A DNA stretch of 26,123 nt from positions 1 to 26,123 of the forward strand of contig NZ_LSJA01000185.1 of NCBI RefSeq assembly GCF_001556515.1. The letters run 5' to 3'. This DNA is from Caulobacter sp. CCH9-E1 (GTDB lineage Bacteria > Pseudomonadota > Alphaproteobacteria > Caulobacterales > Caulobacteraceae). A program made the position numbers and the translations under genes. A model generated the notes under the pieces. It was not told where the DNA came from, did not search any database, and saw only the letters and a list, made by a program, of their open reading frames with translations. Every line of letters begins with the position of its first letter. Positions within the stretch are counted from its first letter, which is position 1. Positions 25,287 through 26,123 of the stretch are shown here, in pieces.

Positions 25287-26123
25287 TGCCCTTCGCGATC
25301 TCGCACGGCGCCCGCCTCTATTGGCGTCAGGACGGCGCGGCCGACAAGCCGGCCCTGGTGCTGCTGACCTCGATCGGCACGGATCTGTCGCTCTACGATC
25401 CGGTTGTCCCGCTGCTGACCCCGGACTTCCGCGTGATCCGCATGGACACCCGCGGCCACGGCGCCTCGGACGCGCCGGCGGGCGACTACACGCTCGACCT
25501 TCTGGCCGACGATGTGCTGGCGGTGATGGACGCGGCCGGCGCGGCCAAGGCCAGCCTTTGCGGCACGTCGCTGGGCGGCATGATCGCCATGGCCCTGGCG
25601 ACCAAGGCCCCCGAGCGCGTCGAGGCCTTGATCCTGGCCTGCACCTCGCCAGCCATGGATCCTTCCACCTGGAACCAGCGGCTGGCCCTGATCCGCGCCG
25701 AGGGCATGGGCGCGATCGTCGAGGCGGTGATGGGCCGCTTTTTCTCCGACGCCTTCCGCGCCCAGCACCCCGAGGTCGTCGAGACCGTGCGCGCCGGCAT
25801 GCGGGCTCAGAGCGTCGACGGTTATGCCGGCTGCGGCGCGGCCATCCGCGATATGGCTTTGCTCGAGCGGCTGCCGGCCATCGCCGCCCCGACCCTGGTG
25901 GTCACCGGCGTCAAGGACCTCGCCACCCCCTATGAGGGCCATGGCGAGCGCATCGTCGCCGCGGTCGCGAACACGCGCCATGTCGAGATCGGCGGGGCGC
26001 ACCTGCCCAGCCTGGAAGCGCCCACGGCCCTGGCCGGCGCGGTGCGGGACTTCGTGCGCGAGGTCCGACGCGGGACCGCCGCGCGCGAGGCCAAGGACAC
26101 GCTGTTCGAGGCGGGTCTCGAAA
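25286..26123 (+). CDS. pcaD: PcaD, 3-oxoadipate enol-lactonase, probably fused to PcaC (cut by window edge)
   Basis: This alpha/beta hydrolase opens 3-oxoadipate enol-lactone to 3-oxoadipate. Residues 1-260 form a complete PcaD with nucleophile Ser95 (CGTSLGGM), acid Asp211 (VTGVKDLATP) and His239 (GGAHLPS). Earlier come IRMDTRGHGASD and the STW-containing cap. The frame does not stop at about 260 as a stand-alone PcaD would. It continues through a linker into DTLFEAGLE, which resembles the first residues of PcaC, 4-carboxymuconolactone decarboxylase. A PcaD-PcaC fusion is known as PcaL in other bacteria. It runs open to the last base. Confidence 0.93.
   Translation, partial: MPFAISHGARLYWRQDGAADKPALVLLTSIGTDLSLYDPVVPLLTPDFRVIRMDTRGHGASDAPAGDYTLDLLADDVLAVMDAAGAAKASLCGTSLGGMIAMALATKAPERVEALILACTSPAMDPSTWNQRLALIRAEGMGAIVEAVMGRFFSDAFRAQHPEVVETVRAGMRAQSVDGYAGCGAAIRDMALLERLPAIAAPTLVVTGVKDLATPYEGHGERIVAAVANTRHVEIGGAHLPSLEAPTALAGAVRDFVREVRRGTAAREAKDTLFEAGLE

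Noticed and set aside
23399..26002. 867-residue open frame antisense to pcaG-pcaB-pcaD
   Set aside because: It spans three clear plus-strand genes and shows no recognisable domain. Long antisense frames are expected at this GC content.

Overview
The window is GC-rich DNA from an alphaproteobacterium, most likely Caulobacter or a close relative. The pointers are a VanR repressor very close to the Caulobacter crescentus protein, two copies of its 12-bp operator ATTGGATCCAAT in front of vanAB, a large TonB-dependent receptor, and a GGAAC-N16-CGTT element that fits the alphaproteobacterial stress sigma factor (SigT/EcfG). I saw no tRNA, rRNA, insertion sequence, CRISPR array or prophage gene.

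Left edge (1-4383): the start of a kdp potassium-pump operon on the minus strand (a 27-aa membrane peptide, kdpF, and kdpA cut by the window edge), divergent from a 776-residue TonB-dependent receptor. The spacer holds an 11-bp-period direct repeat of the kind OmpR/KdpE-type regulators bind.

Signalling block (4624-10590): four tightly packed plus-strand genes. They encode a CHASE3-GAF hybrid histidine kinase with three receiver domains, a CheR-type methyltransferase, a receiver-less CheB-type methylesterase, and a soluble REC-histidine kinase. No chemoreceptor, CheA or CheW is present. A SigT-like promoter lies upstream.

Aromatic catabolism island (10591 to the right edge, continuing beyond it): a MarR regulator and VanR (minus), vanAB (plus), then the hydroxycinnamate operon vdh-ech-fcs (minus), the AraC-type regulator pobR (minus), and the operon pobA-pcaI-pcaJ-pcaF-pcaH-pcaG-pcaB-pcaD (plus). 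Ferulate is activated to its CoA ester (Fcs), cleaved to vanillin and acetyl-CoA (Ech), oxidised to vanillate (Vdh), and O-demethylated to protocatechuate (VanAB). 4-Coumarate would pass through the same three enzymes to 4-hydroxybenzoate and then through PobA to protocatechuate. PcaHG opens the ring, and PcaB, the PcaD(C) protein, PcaIJ and PcaF carry the product to succinyl-CoA and acetyl-CoA. The last gene runs past its usual lactonase end into what looks like the start of PcaC, so it is probably a PcaDC (PcaL) fusion.

The most useful new observation is a bipartite sequence, ATTCGTA(C/T)GCCG-N7-TGTAT, found once upstream of marR and once upstream of vdh. In each case it overlaps a -10-like hexamer in the same orientation. 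This suggests that the otherwise unassigned MarR protein is the autoregulated hydroxycinnamate-responsive repressor of vdh-ech-fcs.
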